A stretch of DNA of 64,000 nt from Polynucleobacter sp. UB-Piko-W3 (GCF_018881635.1 NZ_JACVPY010000004.1:1-64000); one strand, 5' to 3'. Positions 31,352-43,043 are shown, counted from the stretch's first letter. The notes: a model not told the origin generated them from the sequence alone. Made by a program: numbers and translations.

Positions 31352-34300
31352 ATGACTACACAATTCAATGCGGATCTTCGACCAATCGCTCAAGGGCTAT
31401 ATGACCCACGTAATGAGCATGACGCCTGTGGCGTAGGATTTGTTGCACACATCAAGGGTAAGAAATCTCACGAAATCGTTGCTCAAGGCTTAAAGATCCT
31501 TGAGAACTTAGATCACCGGGGCGCGGTTGGTGCCGATCCATTAATGGGCGATGGTGCGGGAATCTTGATTCAGATTCCAGATACTTTGTATCGCGAAGAA
31601 ATGGCCAAGCAAGGAGTTACCTTGCCGCCGTTAGGCGAGTACGGTGTTGGTATGATTTTCTTGCCAAAAGAGCAAGCATCTCGTTTGGCTTGCGAGCAAG
31701 AGTTAGAGCGCACTGTGCGTTTAGAAGGTCAGGTTGTATTGGGCTGGCGAGATGTTCCGGTAGATGTGAAGTTGCCGATGTCTCCAACAGTGCAAATGAC
31801 AGAGCCATTCATCCGTCAAATTTTTATCGGCCGTGGGCGCGACATCATGACGACGGATGCGCTTGAGCGCAAGTTGTATGTGATTCGTAAAACAGCGAGC
31901 CATGCAATTCAGGATTTACATTTGAAGCACGGTAAAGAATATTTTGTTGCTTCGATGTCTGCACGAACCATTGTTTACAAGGGCCTGCTGTTAGCCAATC
32001 AAGTGGGCGCATATTACCAGGACTTGCAAGATCAACGCACCATATCAGCACTTGCATTGGTGCACCAGCGCTTCTCTACCAACACTTTCCCTGCTTGGGA
32101 ATTGGCTCATCCATACCGCATGATTGCTCACAATGGTGAGATTAATACCGTTAAAGGTAACGTCAATTGGGTCAATGCACGTGAGGGTGCAATTAGTTCG
32201 CCAGTATTGGGTGACGACCTACAGAAATTATGGCCATTGATTTACCCAGGCCAATCTGACACTGCTTGCTTTGATAACTGTTTAGAGTTGTTGGTGATGT
32301 CTGGGTATCCGTTGGCACAAGCCATGATGATGATGATTCCTGAGGCATGGGAACAACACGCATTAATGGATGACAATCGCCGCGCTTTCTATGAATATCA
32401 TGCGGCCATGATGGAGCCCTGGGATGGCCCAGCTGCAATGGCATTTACCGATGGCCGTCAAATTGGCGCAACTCTAGATCGCAACGGTTTGCGTCCAGCA
32501 CGTTATTACGTAACTGACGATGACTTGGTCATCATGGCTTCTGAAGCCGGTGTACTCCCTATTCCTGAGAGCAAGATTGTTCAAAAATGGCGGCTGCAAC
32601 CTGGCAAGATGTTCATGATTGACATGGAGCAAGGTCGAATCATCGATGACGTTGAGCTCAAGAATGCTGTATCAAAAGCCAAACCTTACAAGAGTTGGAT
32701 TGATGCAGTGCGAGTAAAGCTTGATGAAGTTGATGCCAGCAAAGCAGATTTGGTAGATGAAAAAACGACCATTCGTCCAGCCGCAAAATTATTAGATCGT
32801 CAGCAAGCCTTTGGTTATACCCAAGAGGATATTAAGTACCTCATGGCTCCAATGGCCATGAACGGTGAAGAGGCAATCGGCTCAATGGGTAATGACAGCC
32901 CATTGGCTGTGCTCTCAAACAAGAACAAGCCCCTCTATAACTACTTCAAGCAATTGTTTGCGCAGGTAACCAATCCACCGATTGATCCAATTCGTGAAAA
33001 CATGGTGATGTCATTAGTCTCATTCATTGGGCCAAAACCCAACTTGTTAGATACCAACAATATCAACCCTCCAATGCGTTTGGAAGTCAGTCAACCAATC
33101 TTAGATTTTGATGACATCACGAAGATTCGTCACATTGATCACTACACCAATGGTAAGTTCCGCTCTTATGAGCTCGATATTTGCTATCCAGCAGCATGGG
33201 GTAAAGATGGTATCGAAGCACGCTTAGCATCATTGTGCGCAGAAGCTGCTGATGCAGTACGTTCTGGTTACAACATCTTAGTTGTCAGTGATCGTCAAGT
33301 GGATGAGAAGCATGTTGCTATTCCTGCTTTATTAGCAACTTCAGCAATTCACCAGCATTTGGTACAAAAAGGCTTACGTACTAGCGTAGGCCTCGTAGTT
33401 GAGACAGGCAGCGCTCGTGAAACACATCACTTTGCGCTCTTGGCTGGCTATGGCGCTGAAGCAGTTCACCCATATTTAGCCATGGAAACGTTGACCGATA
33501 TGGCTAAAGGCTTATCAGGCGATTTATCTGGTGAAAAAGCGGTTAAGAACTACATCAAAGCAGTTGGTAAGGGTCTGCAAAAGGTGATGTCTAAGATGGG
33601 CATCTCTACCTATATGTCCTATACCGGCTCACAGATTTTTGAAGCGATTGGTTTAAATCCTGAAATCATCAATCAGTATTTCAAGGGCACCCCATCAAAC
33701 GTTGGTGGTATTGGTGTGTTTGAGGTGGCTGAAGAAGCCCTACGTATGCACACGGCTGCGTTTAGCAATGATCCAGTCCTAACTAATATGCTTGATGCTG
33801 GTGGTGAATATGCCTTCCGTATTCGTGGTGAGAACCATATGTGGACACCAGATACGATTGCGAAGTTACAGCACTCTACTCGAATTGGTGCAGAGAAGGG
33901 CTACCAGACCTATAAAGAGTACGCCAATATCATCAACGACCAAACCAAACGTCAAATGACACTGCGTGGTCTGTTTGAATTCAAGATCGATCCCGCTAAA
34001 GCCATTCCATTAGATGAGGTTGAGTCTGCTAAAGAAATCGTGAAACGTTTTGCTACGGGCGCAATGTCTTTAGGTTCAATTTCTACTGAAGCGCATGCTA
34101 CTTTGGCAATTGCGATGAACCGCATTGGCGGAAAGTCCAATACTGGAGAAGGTGGTGAGGATCCTAACCGCTATATTAATGAGCTCAAAGGCATTCCAAT
34201 TAAGAAGGGCGAGACCTTAGCGAGCGTTTTGGGTAGCGATGTAGTTGAAGCGAATATTCCATTGCAAGATGGCGATTCATTACGCTCAAAGATCAAGCAA

Positions 34301-36097
34301 GTAGCTTCAGGTCGTTTCGGCGTAACTACTGAGTACTTACGTTCTGCGGATCAAATTCAGATCAAGATGGCACAAGGCGCTAAGCCAGGTGAGGGCGGTC
34401 AATTACCGGGTGGCAAGGTATCTGACTACATTGGTAAGTTACGCTTCTCTGTGCCGGGTGTTGGTTTGATTTCTCCGCCTCCACACCATGATATTTACTC
34501 AATTGAAGATATTGCTCAGTTAATTCATGATTTGAAGAACGTCAATCCAAAAGCAGATGTTTCTGTTAAGTTGGTATCTGAAGTTGGCGTTGGTACGGTT
34601 GCAGCTGGTGTTGCTAAGGCAAAAGCAGATCACGTGGTGATTGCTGGCCACGATGGTGGTACTGGCGCCTCACCACTTTCTTCGATTAAACATGCTGGTT
34701 CACCATGGGAACTCGGTTTGGCTGAAACACAGCAAACATTAGTTCTAAATGGTTTGCGTAGTCGTATTCGCGTTCAGGCTGATGGTCAAATGAAGACTGG
34801 TCGTGATGTCGTGATCGGCGCACTGTTGGGCGCAGATGAATTTGGTTTTGCCACAGCGCCATTGGTAGTTGAAGGCTGCATCATGATGCGTAAGTGCCAT
34901 TTAAATACTTGTCCAGTGGGCGTTGCTACGCAAGATCCAGAATTGCGTAAGAAATTCTCTGGTAAGCCTGAGCACGTTGTGAACTTCTTCTTCTTTATTG
35001 CCGAAGAGGCTCGCGAGATCATGGCGCAATTGGGTATTCGTAAGTTTGATGACTTGATTGGCCGCGTTGATTTGTTAGATACTCGTAAGGGTATTGATAA
35101 CTGGAAAGTACATGGCTTAGATTTCAGCAAGATCTTTGCTGAGCCAAAAGTAGCAAGTGATGTTCCACGCTATCAAGTGCTGACACAAGATCATGGCCTA
35201 GCAAGCGCTCTAGACAATATCTTGATTGAGAAGAGTGAGCCCGCTTTAGAGCGTGGTGAGAAAGTCTCATTCATTGTTCCGGTGAAGAACGTAAACCGTA
35301 CTGTTGGCGCAATGCTTTCAGGCGAAGTGGCACAGCGCCATGGTCACGCTGGCTTACCTGATGACACTATTCATATTCAATTGAACGGCACTGCCGGCCA
35401 AAGCTTTGCAGCTTTCTTAGCTCGCGGCATTACTTTGGATTTGGTCGGTGACGGCAATGACTATGTTGGTAAGGGCTTATCTGGTGGGCGCGTGATTGTT
35501 CGTGCTCCACATGAGTTCCGTGGCGATACAGCGAAGAACATCATTGTTGGCAATACTGTTTTGTACGGTGCAATTGCTGGTGAAGCCTTCTTTAATGGGG
35601 TTGCTGGTGAGCGTTTTGCAGTGCGTAATTCTGGAGCCACTACGGTTGTGGAGGGTACTGGCGATCATGGCTGTGAATACATGACTGGTGGAACCGTAGC
35701 GGTGCTTGGTACTACTGGGCGTAACTTTGCTGCAGGTATGAGCGGTGGCATTGCTTATGTCTATGACGAAGATGGCCTGTTCGCTAAGCGCTGCAATACC
35801 AGTATGGCAACTTTAGAAAAAGTATTGCCTGCAGCAGAGCAAATTGCCAAGATGCCTCAGTCTGAGTGGCATGCTCCAGTTGATGTGAAAGATGGTGGCG
35901 AGCGTTTAACAGACGAGCAAATTTTGAAGAACTTAATTGAGCGTCATTTCCGCTATACCGGTTCAGAGCGTGCTAAAGCACTCTTGGCAGATTGGGAAAA
36001 TACTCGTAGCCGTTTTGTGAAAGTTCTCCCAACCGAGTACAAGCGTGCTCTTGGTGAGTTGTGGGACAAAGCAAAAAACAAAACTGTCGTTGCTTAA
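31352..36097 (+). CDS. gltB: Glutamate synthase (NADPH) large chain
   Basis: Transfers glutamine amide nitrogen to 2-oxoglutarate; GOGAT alpha subunit. 1581 aa from the ATG at 31352 ([18 protein letters not shown]). An upstream in-frame start at 31178 would add 58 residues that overlap the promoter and an inverted repeat, so it is rejected. Catalytic Cys26 (EHDACGVGF) becomes N-terminal after propeptide removal. The FMN/synthase domain contains the 3Fe-4S cysteines 1176, 1182 and 1187, and the C-terminal GXGXG beta-helix domain is present. Confidence 0.97.
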   Translation: MTTQFNADLRPIAQGLYDPRNEHDACGVGFVAHIKGKKSHEIVAQGLKILENLDHRGAVGADPLMGDGAGILIQIPDTLYREEMAKQGVTLPPLGEYGVGMIFLPKEQASRLACEQELERTVRLEGQVVLGWRDVPVDVKLPMSPTVQMTEPFIRQIFIGRGRDIMTTDALERKLYVIRKTASHAIQDLHLKHGKEYFVASMSARTIVYKGLLLANQVGAYYQDLQDQRTISALALVHQRFSTNTFPAWELAHPYRMIAHNGEINTVKGNVNWVNAREGAISSPVLGDDLQKLWPLIYPGQSDTACFDNCLELLVMSGYPLAQAMMMMIPEAWEQHALMDDNRRAFYEYHAAMMEPWDGPAAMAFTDGRQIGATLDRNGLRPARYYVTDDDLVIMASEAGVLPIPESKIVQKWRLQPGKMFMIDMEQGRIIDDVELKNAVSKAKPYKSWIDAVRVKLDEVDASKADLVDEKTTIRPAAKLLDRQQAFGYTQEDIKYLMAPMAMNGEEAIGSMGNDSPLAVLSNKNKPLYNYFKQLFAQVTNPPIDPIRENMVMSLVSFIGPKPNLLDTNNINPPMRLEVSQPILDFDDITKIRHIDHYTNGKFRSYELDICYPAAWGKDGIEARLASLCAEAADAVRSGYNILVVSDRQVDEKHVAIPALLATSAIHQHLVQKGLRTSVGLVVETGSARETHHFALLAGYGAEAVHPYLAMETLTDMAKGLSGDLSGEKAVKNYIKAVGKGLQKVMSKMGISTYMSYTGSQIFEAIGLNPEIINQYFKGTPSNVGGIGVFEVAEEALRMHTAAFSNDPVLTNMLDAGGEYAFRIRGENHMWTPDTIAKLQHSTRIGAEKGYQTYKEYANIINDQTKRQMTLRGLFEFKIDPAKAIPLDEVESAKEIVKRFATGAMSLGSISTEAHATLAIAMNRIGGKSNTGEGGEDPNRYINELKGIPIKKGETLASVLGSDVVEANIPLQDGDSLRSKIKQVASGRFGVTTEYLRSADQIQIKMAQGAKPGEGGQLPGGKVSDYIGKLRFSVPGVGLISPPPHHDIYSIEDIAQLIHDLKNVNPKADVSVKLVSEVGVGTVAAGVAKAKADHVVIAGHDGGTGASPLSSIKHAGSPWELGLAETQQTLVLNGLRSRIRVQADGQMKTGRDVVIGALLGADEFGFATAPLVVEGCIMMRKCHLNTCPVGVATQDPELRKKFSGKPEHVVNFFFFIAEEAREIMAQLGIRKFDDLIGRVDLLDTRKGIDNWKVHGLDFSKIFAEPKVASDVPRYQVLTQDHGLASALDNILIEKSEPALERGEKVSFIVPVKNVNRTVGAMLSGEVAQRHGHAGLPDDTIHIQLNGTAGQSFAAFLARGITLDLVGDGNDYVGKGLSGGRVIVRAPHEFRGDTAKNIIVGNTVLYGAIAGEAFFNGVAGERFAVRNSGATTVVEGTGDHGCEYMTGGTVAVLGTTGRNFAAGMSGGIAYVYDEDGLFAKRCNTSMATLEKVLPAAEQIAKMPQSEWHAPVDVKDGGERLTDEQILKNLIERHFRYTGSERAKALLADWENTRSRFVKVLPTEYKRALGELWDKAKNKTVVA

Positions 36098-36136
36098 TCA
36101 ATAGAGATATTAAGAAAAAGATACTAAGGATTAGAT

Positions 36137-37600
36137 ATGGGTAAGGTCACTGGATTTATGGAGTTTGAGCGTGTCGACGAAACATACGAAGCGCCTGCTA
36201 AACGTCTCCACCATTACAAAGAGTTTGTTATTGCTTTAACTGATGATGAGGCGAAGATTGAGGGCGCTCGTTGTATGGATTGCGGCATTCCATTCTGCAA
36301 TAACGGATGCCCTGTAAACAATATCATTCCAGATTTCAATGATTTAGTTTTTCATAATGACTGGAAGAATGCTCTAGATGTTTTGCAGTCAACCAATAAC
36401 TTCCCTGAGTTCACGGGCCGTATTTGTCCTGCGCCTTGCGAAGCTGCCTGCACTTTAGGAATCAATCGCGCCCCTGTTGGCATAAAGTCTATCGAGCATG
36501 CCATCATTGATAAGGGCTGGGAAAATGGTTGGGTTAAGCCTCAGCCATCTAAAACCAAGACTGGCAAAAAAGTTGCCGTTGTTGGTGGTGGTCCGGCGGG
36601 TATGGCTGCGGCTCAGCAATTAGCGCGTGTTGGGCATGACGTTACCGTATTTGAAAAAAATGATCGCGTTGGTGGATTGCTGCGTTATGGAATTCCTGAT
36701 TTCAAAATGGAAAAGTGGTTGATTGATCGTCGTGTAGAGCAGATGCAGGCTGAAGGCGTGAAATTTGAAACAGGCGTTTTTGTTGGTAAAGAAGCCATGG
36801 GCACTGAAGTCAAGAATTACTCTACAAAGACTGTTTCGCCAGAGCAGTTGATGAAAGATTTTGATGCAGTGGTGATTAGTGGTGGCGCAGAGCAACCACG
36901 TGACCTGCCAGTGCCTGGCCGTGAGTTGGCTGGTGTGCACTATGCATTGGATTTTTTAATTCCACAAAACAAAGAGAATGCTGGCGACTTCAAAAATGAA
37001 ATTCGCGCTACTGATAAACATGTTGTAGTCATTGGTGGTGGCGATACTGGTTCTGATTGCGTTGGAACTTCTAACCGTCATGGCGCAAAGCAAATTACTC
37101 AGTTTGAATTGCTCCCTCAGCCTCCTGAAGTTGAGAATAAACCTTTGGTATGGCCTTATTGGCCAACAAAGTTACGTACATCTTCATCTCACGAGGAAGG
37201 TTGTGAGCGTGACTGGTCGGTAGGAACAAAGCGTTTTGAAGGTAAAAATGGCAAGGTAGAAAAACTCATTGGCGTTCGTTTGGAGTGGAAAGACGGCAAG
37301 ATGACTGAAGTTCCAAACTCTGAATTTGAGATCAAAGCAGATTTAGTACTTTTAGCCATGGGATTTGTATCCCCAGCGCAGCAGGTACTCAATGCTTTTG
37401 GTGTTGAGAAAGATGCCCGTGGCAATGCCAAGGCTACTGTAGATGGCCAAAATGCCTATCAAACCAACGTTCCCAAGCTGTTTGCAGCTGGTGATATGCG
37501 TCGTGGTCAGTCTTTAGTTGTTTGGGCAATCCGTGAGGGTCGCCAATGTGCTCAGGCAGTAGATGAGTATTTGATGGGGTCATCTGTTTTACCCCGATAA
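36137..37600 (+). CDS. gltD: Glutamate synthase (NADPH) small chain
   Basis: FAD- and NADPH-binding GOGAT beta subunit that supplies electrons to GltB. 487 aa. N-terminal 4Fe-4S cysteine clusters [14 protein letters not shown] and [12 protein letters not shown]-binding [21 protein letters not shown] at about 148-168; NADPH-binding [15 protein letters not shown] near 297-311. 39 bp after gltB in the same operon. Confidence 0.97.
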   Translation: MGKVTGFMEFERVDETYEAPAKRLHHYKEFVIALTDDEAKIEGARCMDCGIPFCNNGCPVNNIIPDFNDLVFHNDWKNALDVLQSTNNFPEFTGRICPAPCEAACTLGINRAPVGIKSIEHAIIDKGWENGWVKPQPSKTKTGKKVAVVGGGPAGMAAAQQLARVGHDVTVFEKNDRVGGLLRYGIPDFKMEKWLIDRRVEQMQAEGVKFETGVFVGKEAMGTEVKNYSTKTVSPEQLMKDFDAVVISGGAEQPRDLPVPGRELAGVHYALDFLIPQNKENAGDFKNEIRATDKHVVVIGGGDTGSDCVGTSNRHGAKQITQFELLPQPPEVENKPLVWPYWPTKLRTSSSHEEGCERDWSVGTKRFEGKNGKVEKLIGVRLEWKDGKMTEVPNSEFEIKADLVLLAMGFVSPAQQVLNAFGVEKDARGNAKATVDGQNAYQTNVPKLFAAGDMRRGQSLVVWAIREGRQCAQAVDEYLMGSSVLPR

Positions 37601-37610
37601 TATCGGGGAT

Positions 37611-38462
37611 ATGAACAGTGTCGACTCAACCTCTTTGGACGCAAGCAATCAAGCTCTAGGCGAAGTTGTCGTTTCTATTAAGAACGTAGACTTTTCCTAT
37701 GCTCCAGGCGAGCGGCAGATTTTGTCTGGGCTCAATATGGATTTTCGTCGTGGTCAAGTAGTCGCAGTGATGGGTGGATCAGGCTGCGGTAAAACTACTA
37801 TTCTGCGTTTAATTGGCGGTCAATTTACTGCTCAATCTGGCCAAGTGTTGTTTGAAGGCAAAGACATTGGCAAGATGACTAGCAATCAACTGATGGCTGC
37901 ACGTCGTCGTATGGGCATGCTGTTTCAGTTCGGCGCATTGTTCACGGATTTAAGTGTCTTTGAGAATGTCGCCTTCCCATTGCGCGAGCATACTGATTTA
38001 AGTGAAGAGCTTTTACGTTCTTTAGTATTGATGAAGTTAAATGCAGTGGGCTTGCGAGGCGCACGTGATTTAATGCCATCACAAATTTCTGGTGGAATGG
38101 CAAGGCGCGTTGCGCTCGCTAGAGCAATTGCTCTAGATCCTCCACTCATCATGTACGACGAGCCTTTTGCTGGCCTAGACCCAATCTCTTTAGGCATTAC
38201 TGCGCGATTGATACGGGATCTGAATAACGCCCTAGGAGCCACGAGTTTATTGGTTACGCACGATGTTGAGGAAACTTTTGAAATCGCTGATTATGTGTAT
38301 TTCATTGCCAATGGCCGTATTGGTGCACAAGGCACCCCCGATGAATTAAGTCGCTCTACAGATCCGTTTTTTAGACAGTTTTTAGATGCAGCTCCTGATG
38401 GTCCTGTACCTTTCCATTACCCGGGTCAAAGCTTGGCAGAAGATTTTGGAGTCAGCATTTAA
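37611..38462 (+). CDS. mlaF: Phospholipid-trafficking ABC ATPase MlaF
   Basis: ATPase of the MlaFEDB inner-membrane complex, which moves phospholipids between the outer membrane (via MlaC) and inner membrane. 283 aa, with Walker A GGSGCGKTT (about 55-63), signature ISGGMARR and Walker B LIMYDEPFAGLD. The start ATG is 10 bp after gltD; the stop overlaps the mlaE start by one base. First gene of a six-gene mla operon. Confidence 0.96.
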   Translation: MNSVDSTSLDASNQALGEVVVSIKNVDFSYAPGERQILSGLNMDFRRGQVVAVMGGSGCGKTTILRLIGGQFTAQSGQVLFEGKDIGKMTSNQLMAARRRMGMLFQFGALFTDLSVFENVAFPLREHTDLSEELLRSLVLMKLNAVGLRGARDLMPSQISGGMARRVALARAIALDPPLIMYDEPFAGLDPISLGITARLIRDLNNALGATSLLVTHDVEETFEIADYVYFIANGRIGAQGTPDELSRSTDPFFRQFLDAAPDGPVPFHYPGQSLAEDFGVSI

Positions 38463-39259
38463 TGACCACACTTCATAAACTTCTAGATTTATTCGGAGAC
38501 CTTGGATTTTTTGTTCGCCGCAATTTGAGTAGTCTTGGGCTAGCTGCGCGAATGTTTCTTGCTGTGATTTTACGTTCGGGGTTCTTGTTCAAAAGACCTC
38601 GTTTAGTGATCGATCAAATTCTCTTCGTCGGCAACCACTCTTTTGTCATCATTGCAGTATCAGGTTTATTTGTTGGATTCGTGTTGGGCTTACAGGGCTA
38701 CTACACCTTAAATCGCTACGGCTCAGAACAGGCATTGGGTTTATTGGTCGCACTCTCTTTGACGCGTGAATTAGGTCCAGTCATTACCGCCTTATTATTT
38801 GCTGGCCGAGCCGGCACTTCATTAACTGCAGAAATTGGTTTGATGAAAGCTGGCGAACAGTTAAGCGCTATGGAAATGATGGCTGTGGATCCATTGGGTC
38901 GTGTGATTGCCCCACGACTATGGGCCGGCATTATTTCTATGCCAATTTTGGCAACCATCTTTACTGCAGTAGGTGTCATGGGTGGTTATTTTGTTGGCGT
39001 CCCACTGATTGGCGTTGATTCCGGTGCCTTTTGGTCTCAAATGCAGGGTGGCGTTGATCTCTTTTCAGATATCGGTAACGGCCTAATTAAAAGTGTGGTC
39101 TTTGGCGTGGCAGTGACGTTTATTGCCCTTTATCAAGGTTATGAAGCTAAACCTACGCCCGAGGGCGTATCGCAAGCTACCACTCGGACGGTGGTGATTT
39201 CTTCTTTATCGGTTTTAGCATTGGATTTCCTGCTAACCGCAATGATGTTCTCGAACTAG
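38462..39259 (+). CDS. mlaE: Phospholipid-trafficking ABC permease MlaE
   Basis: MlaE/YrbE permease. 265 aa with about five or six membrane segments and the family signature LTRELGPVITALLFAGRAGTS followed by AEIGLMKAGEQLSAMEMM. Overlaps mlaF by one base. The 21-bp gap to mlaD fits one transcript. Confidence 0.96.
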   Translation: MTTLHKLLDLFGDLGFFVRRNLSSLGLAARMFLAVILRSGFLFKRPRLVIDQILFVGNHSFVIIAVSGLFVGFVLGLQGYYTLNRYGSEQALGLLVALSLTRELGPVITALLFAGRAGTSLTAEIGLMKAGEQLSAMEMMAVDPLGRVIAPRLWAGIISMPILATIFTAVGVMGGYFVGVPLIGVDSGAFWSQMQGGVDLFSDIGNGLIKSVVFGVAVTFIALYQGYEAKPTPEGVSQATTRTVVISSLSVLALDFLLTAMMFSN

Positions 39260-39280
39260 AAAGAATAAACTGGGGCTCTT

Positions 39281-39763
39281 ATGAGAAAAAGTGCAATTGA
39301 TATTTGGGTAGGAGTCTTTGTTGCCATTGGTTTGCTGGCAGCTTTATTTCTGGCATTAAAGGTTGGCAATATGAACGCGGTGTCATTTGCGCCGACTTAT
39401 AAAATTGCTGCCCGCTTTGATAATATCGGCGGTTTAAAGCCGCGAGCACCCGTAAAGAGTGCCGGTGTAGTCGTTGGCCGCATTGCTAGTATTTCTTTTG
39501 ACGATAAAACCTATCAAGCAACTGTTGTGATGACGATTGAAGACTCTTACAAGTTTCCAAAGGATTCATCCGCTAAGATTTTGACTTCAGGTTTATTAGG
39601 TGAGCAATATATCGGTCTTGAGGCTGGCGGCTCCGATGATTTTTTGGCTGATGGTGGAAAAATTACTCAGACTCAATCAGCAATTGTTTTAGAAAATCTC
39701 ATTAGCCAATTCCTTTATAACAAAGCAGCCGATAGCGGTCAGGACAAGGGCGCAGCAAAATAA
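39281..39763 (+). CDS. mlaD: MCE-domain protein MlaD
   Basis: Periplasm-facing, membrane-anchored MCE protein that forms a hexameric ring over MlaE. 160 aa, one N-terminal membrane helix (WVGVFVAIGLLAALFLALKV, about 8-27) and one MCE domain (about 38-115) with GGLKPRAPVKSAGVVVGRI. Stop and mlaA start overlap by one base. Confidence 0.95.
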   Translation: MRKSAIDIWVGVFVAIGLLAALFLALKVGNMNAVSFAPTYKIAARFDNIGGLKPRAPVKSAGVVVGRIASISFDDKTYQATVVMTIEDSYKFPKDSSAKILTSGLLGEQYIGLEAGGSDDFLADGGKITQTQSAIVLENLISQFLYNKAADSGQDKGAAK

Positions 39764-40521
39764 TGCTGTCAGCTGTTAAGTTCATTAGCAAAGCTAGACA
39801 ATGTGCCTTGCTTTGTATCGTCTGTGCCTTGGTAGGCTGCGCCTCTATACCAGCAGGAGTTGAGCGCTCACCCCAGGATCCTTGGGAACCCTTCAACCGT
39901 TCGGTCTTTGAATTTAACGAAGGACTAGATGCCTATGTCTTAAAGCCGGTAGTGGCTGGTTACCGTTTTGTGTTACCTGAATTTGTACGCGATGGAGTTT
40001 ATAACTTCTTTAGTAACTACAGCGATATTTACACAGCAATCTATAACTTATTGCAAGGTAAGCCGGGTGATGCATTCAATGACTTCATGAGGGTAGTCGT
40101 CAATACCACTATGGGATTGGGTGGGCTCTTGGATCTGGCAACGCCTGGCGGCCTTGAAAAGCATAAAGAAGACTGGGGTCAGACCTTAGGTGTTTGGGGT
40201 GTACCTGCAGGCCCATACGTGGTATTGCCATTCTTTGGGCCCAGTAATGTACGAGATACATTCGGTACGGCTGCTGACTTACAGTCTGATTACCTGTTTA
40301 GATTGTTGCCCGATGTAGCCTTACGAAACAGCATTACAGGTTTACGAGTAATTAATGCTCGCAATACCTACTACGAAGCTGGTGACTTATTGGATGGGGC
40401 CGCAATTGATAAGTACAGCTTCATGCGAGATGCCTATATTCAGCGTCGTCAGTATCAGATTAACGAGGGTCGTGATGATGAAGAGTCAACGCCACCTGTT
40501 TACCAGAATCCTTACGAATAA
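39763..40521 (+). CDS. mlaA: Outer-membrane lipoprotein MlaA (VacJ)
   Basis: Removes mislocalised phospholipids from the outer leaflet of the outer membrane. 252 aa. Lipobox ALVGC with Cys26, then the family segments DPWEPFNRSVFEFNE, VVNTTMGLGGLLDLA and GVPAGPYVVLPFFGPSNVRDT. In E. coli mlaA is unlinked; here it is within the mla operon between mlaD and mlaC, the arrangement known in Burkholderia. Confidence 0.96.
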   Translation: MLSAVKFISKARQCALLCIVCALVGCASIPAGVERSPQDPWEPFNRSVFEFNEGLDAYVLKPVVAGYRFVLPEFVRDGVYNFFSNYSDIYTAIYNLLQGKPGDAFNDFMRVVVNTTMGLGGLLDLATPGGLEKHKEDWGQTLGVWGVPAGPYVVLPFFGPSNVRDTFGTAADLQSDYLFRLLPDVALRNSITGLRVINARNTYYEAGDLLDGAAIDKYSFMRDAYIQRRQYQINEGRDDEESTPPVYQNPYE

Positions 40522-40583
40522 GTAGTTTGCTTAAGGGGCTAAAATGGGCCTCAATCTAGATAAAGATAGCGAGATCATTGGAT

Positions 40584-41225
40584 ATGAATAGTTACAAAAG
40601 AATCACTCAGTATTTAGTGGCATGTTTGCTACTGATCTCTAGCGCGGTATTTGCGCAAGCTCCTGACCAAGCTACAGCTCCTGATGCACTTATTAAGATG
40701 GTGGTATCTGATGTTATGGCCTCTGTAAAGTCAGATCCAGATATTCAAAAAGGCAATATTCCAAAGATTGTTGATTTGGTTGAGAAGAAAATTGTTCCCT
40801 ATACCGATATGCGACGCACTACCGAAATGGCAATGGGACCCAATTGGAAGAAAGCCACTCCTGAACAGCAAAATCAATTGGTGCTGGAGTTCAAAAACTT
40901 ATTGATTCGGACATATTCTGGTGCTCTTAGTCAGCTGCGTGATCAGACGGTGCAATTTAAGGCGCTGCGTGCTGCTCCAGATGACAAAGAAGTTGTTGTT
41001 AAAACCGTCGTTCTTGGTCGTGGAGACCCGGTGCCATTAGATTACCGTCTCGAGAAAACAGACAAGGGCTGGAAAGTCTACGATATGAACATCATGGGCG
41101 TTTGGTTAGTTGAGGCGTATCGCAATCAATTCTCAAATCAGATTAGTCAAAATGGAATTGATGGTCTAGTGAAGTTCTTGCAAGACCGCAATAAGCAGCT
41201 GGCTAATGCTAAACCAGCAAATTAA
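40584..41225 (+). CDS. mlaC: Periplasmic phospholipid-binding protein MlaC
   Basis: Soluble carrier between MlaA and MlaFEDB. 213 aa from the ATG at 40584; a TTG six bases earlier is possible but less likely. Signal peptide ends SSAVFAQ at about residue 25. The Tol_Tol_Ttg2-type fold motif KKIVPYTDMRRTTEMAMG and WKVYDMNIMGVWLVEAYRNQF are conserved. Confidence 0.95.
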   Translation: MNSYKRITQYLVACLLLISSAVFAQAPDQATAPDALIKMVVSDVMASVKSDPDIQKGNIPKIVDLVEKKIVPYTDMRRTTEMAMGPNWKKATPEQQNQLVLEFKNLLIRTYSGALSQLRDQTVQFKALRAAPDDKEVVVKTVVLGRGDPVPLDYRLEKTDKGWKVYDMNIMGVWLVEAYRNQFSNQISQNGIDGLVKFLQDRNKQLANAKPAN

Positions 41226-41243
41226 TAACCTAGATATTTGACG

Positions 41244-41501
41244 ATGACCTTTTCTTTGCCCAAGACAGTTACGCAGGCAAATGCTCTGCAGCTTGAAAAA
41301 GAAGGCTCGTTAAATCTAGCTGACTTAAGAGTTATTGACTGCTCTTCGCTAAAAGATTTTGATTCAACAGTGTTAACCGTTCTATTGGAGTGGCAAAAAA
41401 GACTCCAAGTTGAGGGTCATTCCCTTTCTGTAGAGCATGCTCCAGAAAAGTTAAAAGTACTAGCTAGTGTTTATGGTGTATCTGCATTGCTAGGTTTGTA
41501 A
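41244..41501 (+). CDS. mlaB: STAS-domain protein MlaB
   Basis: Cytoplasmic STAS partner that stabilises and activates MlaF. 85 aa from the ATG at 41244. A STAS pattern with VIDCSSLKDFDSTVLTVLLEW and the C-terminal LKVLASVYGVSALLGL is clear. Last gene of the mla group, four bases before the ABC exporter ATPase, which may be co-transcribed. Confidence 0.9.
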   Translation: MTFSLPKTVTQANALQLEKEGSLNLADLRVIDCSSLKDFDSTVLTVLLEWQKRLQVEGHSLSVEHAPEKLKVLASVYGVSALLGL

Positions 41502-41505
41502 TCGC

Positions 41506-42258
41506 ATGCAAGCTGCAATTTCAATTCAAAATATATCTAAGCATTACGGGGCACTTCAGGCTCTAGATGATATTTGTTTGACTATTGAGCCTGGTGAATT
41601 TTTTGGCTTACTTGGCCCTAATGGCGCTGGCAAAACTACCCTCATTTCTATCTTGGCTGGCTTGGTTACCCCAAGCAAAGGTCATGTAGCAATTATGGGT
41701 GCCGATGTGCAAAAGACATTTCGTGAAGCGCGTCGTATGTTGGGGGTTGTGCCTCAAGAGTTAGTCTTTGATCCTTTTTTCACTGTTCGTGAAACCTTAC
41801 GTTTTCAATCGGGCTACTTTGGCATTCGAAATAATGATGCATGGGTTGACGAGATCATGGCTAACCTTGATCTCACATCTAAAGCAGATAGCAATATGCG
41901 ATCTTTATCTGGTGGTATGAAGCGCCGAGTATTGGTTGCTCAAGCTTTGGTGCATAGGCCTCCAGTCATTATTTTGGATGAGCCCACTGCTGGCGTAGAC
42001 GTAGAGTTACGCCAGTCTTTATGGCAGTTTATTAGCCGCTTGAATCAAGATGGCCATACGATTGTCTTGACGACGCATTACTTGGAAGAGGCCGAAGCCT
42101 TATGTCAGCGCATTGCTATGCTCAAGCAAGGCAAGATTGTTGCTTTAGATACCACCGCCAATCTTTTGGCTCGTCATGGTTCGGTCAAAAAAGATGGCGA
42201 AGGTAAGACGGATTTAGAAGAGGTGTTTGTCAACATCATGTCCGGAGACAATTCATGA
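41506..42258 (+). CDS. ABC transporter ATPase, YadG type
   Basis: ATPase of an ABC-2 exporter; substrate unknown. 250 aa, shorter than YadG (about 308). Walker A GPNGAGKTT, signature LSGGMKRR and Walker B VIILDEPTAGVD are intact. The C-terminus ends TDLEEVFVNIM, typical of YadG-like proteins. Overlaps the permease gene by four bases. Confidence 0.9.
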   Translation: MQAAISIQNISKHYGALQALDDICLTIEPGEFFGLLGPNGAGKTTLISILAGLVTPSKGHVAIMGADVQKTFREARRMLGVVPQELVFDPFFTVRETLRFQSGYFGIRNNDAWVDEIMANLDLTSKADSNMRSLSGGMKRRVLVAQALVHRPPVIILDEPTAGVDVELRQSLWQFISRLNQDGHTIVLTTHYLEEAEALCQRIAMLKQGKIVALDTTANLLARHGSVKKDGEGKTDLEEVFVNIMSGDNS

Positions 42259-43043
42259 AGCATGGACTGAGTAGGCCACCCTTAGAGTACGGTAGTGGTT
42301 TCCCAACATTGTTGCGTAAAGAAGTATTACGTTTTTACAAGGTGGGGTTTCAGACCGTAGCTGCCCCAGTATTAACAGCTGTTTTGTATCTCATGATTTT
42401 TGGTCACGTTCTTGAAGGTAGAGAAGTCTATGGCCGTTTAAGTTACACGGCGTTCTTGATACCGGGGTTAGTCATGATGAGCGTTTTGCAAAATGCTTTT
42501 GCAAATACCTCCTCATCTTTAATCCAGTCCAAGGTCACGGGCAATTTAGTCTTTGTTTTGCTTGCCCCCTTGAGCCATTTTGAATTCTATGCAGCCTATA
42601 TTTTGGCGGCCGTATTTCGTGGCGTAGTGGTGGGCTTCGGTGTACTGTTAATCACATCTTGGTACGGCTTGCCTGCAATAGATTACCCATTGTGGATTTT
42701 AACTTTTGCATTCTTTGGCGCCGCTATTTTAGGAAGCTTGGGTTTGATTGCGGGCATCTGGGCCGATAAATACGATCAACTTGCTGCCTTTCAGAACTTT
42801 GTCATTATGCCGGCCACCATGTTGTCGGGTGTTTTCTACTCGATCCATTCGCTGCCTTCAGCATGGCAAGTGGTATCACATTTCAACCCATTTTTTTATA
42901 TGATTGATGGCTTCCGCTATGGCTTCTTTGGAGTTTCTGATATTTCCCCATGGAATAGTTTGGCAATCGTGGTTTGTTTCTTTATTGTGGTTTCCGTGAT
43001 CGCTTTGCGCTTGTTACAAAAGGGCTATAAGCTCCGTCATTAA
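42255..43043 (+). CDS. ABC-2 type permease, YadH type
   Basis: Permease partner of the preceding ATPase. 262 aa, six predicted membrane segments, with the ABC-2 signature around SGVFYSIHSLPSAWQVVSHFNP. Translationally coupled by the ATGA overlap. The pairing with mla and murA suggests envelope function, but no substrate can be assigned. Confidence 0.9.
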   Translation: MKHGLSRPPLEYGSGFPTLLRKEVLRFYKVGFQTVAAPVLTAVLYLMIFGHVLEGREVYGRLSYTAFLIPGLVMMSVLQNAFANTSSSLIQSKVTGNLVFVLLAPLSHFEFYAAYILAAVFRGVVVGFGVLLITSWYGLPAIDYPLWILTFAFFGAAILGSLGLIAGIWADKYDQLAAFQNFVIMPATMLSGVFYSIHSLPSAWQVVSHFNPFFYMIDGFRYGFFGVSDISPWNSLAIVVCFFIVVSVIALRLLQKGYKLRH

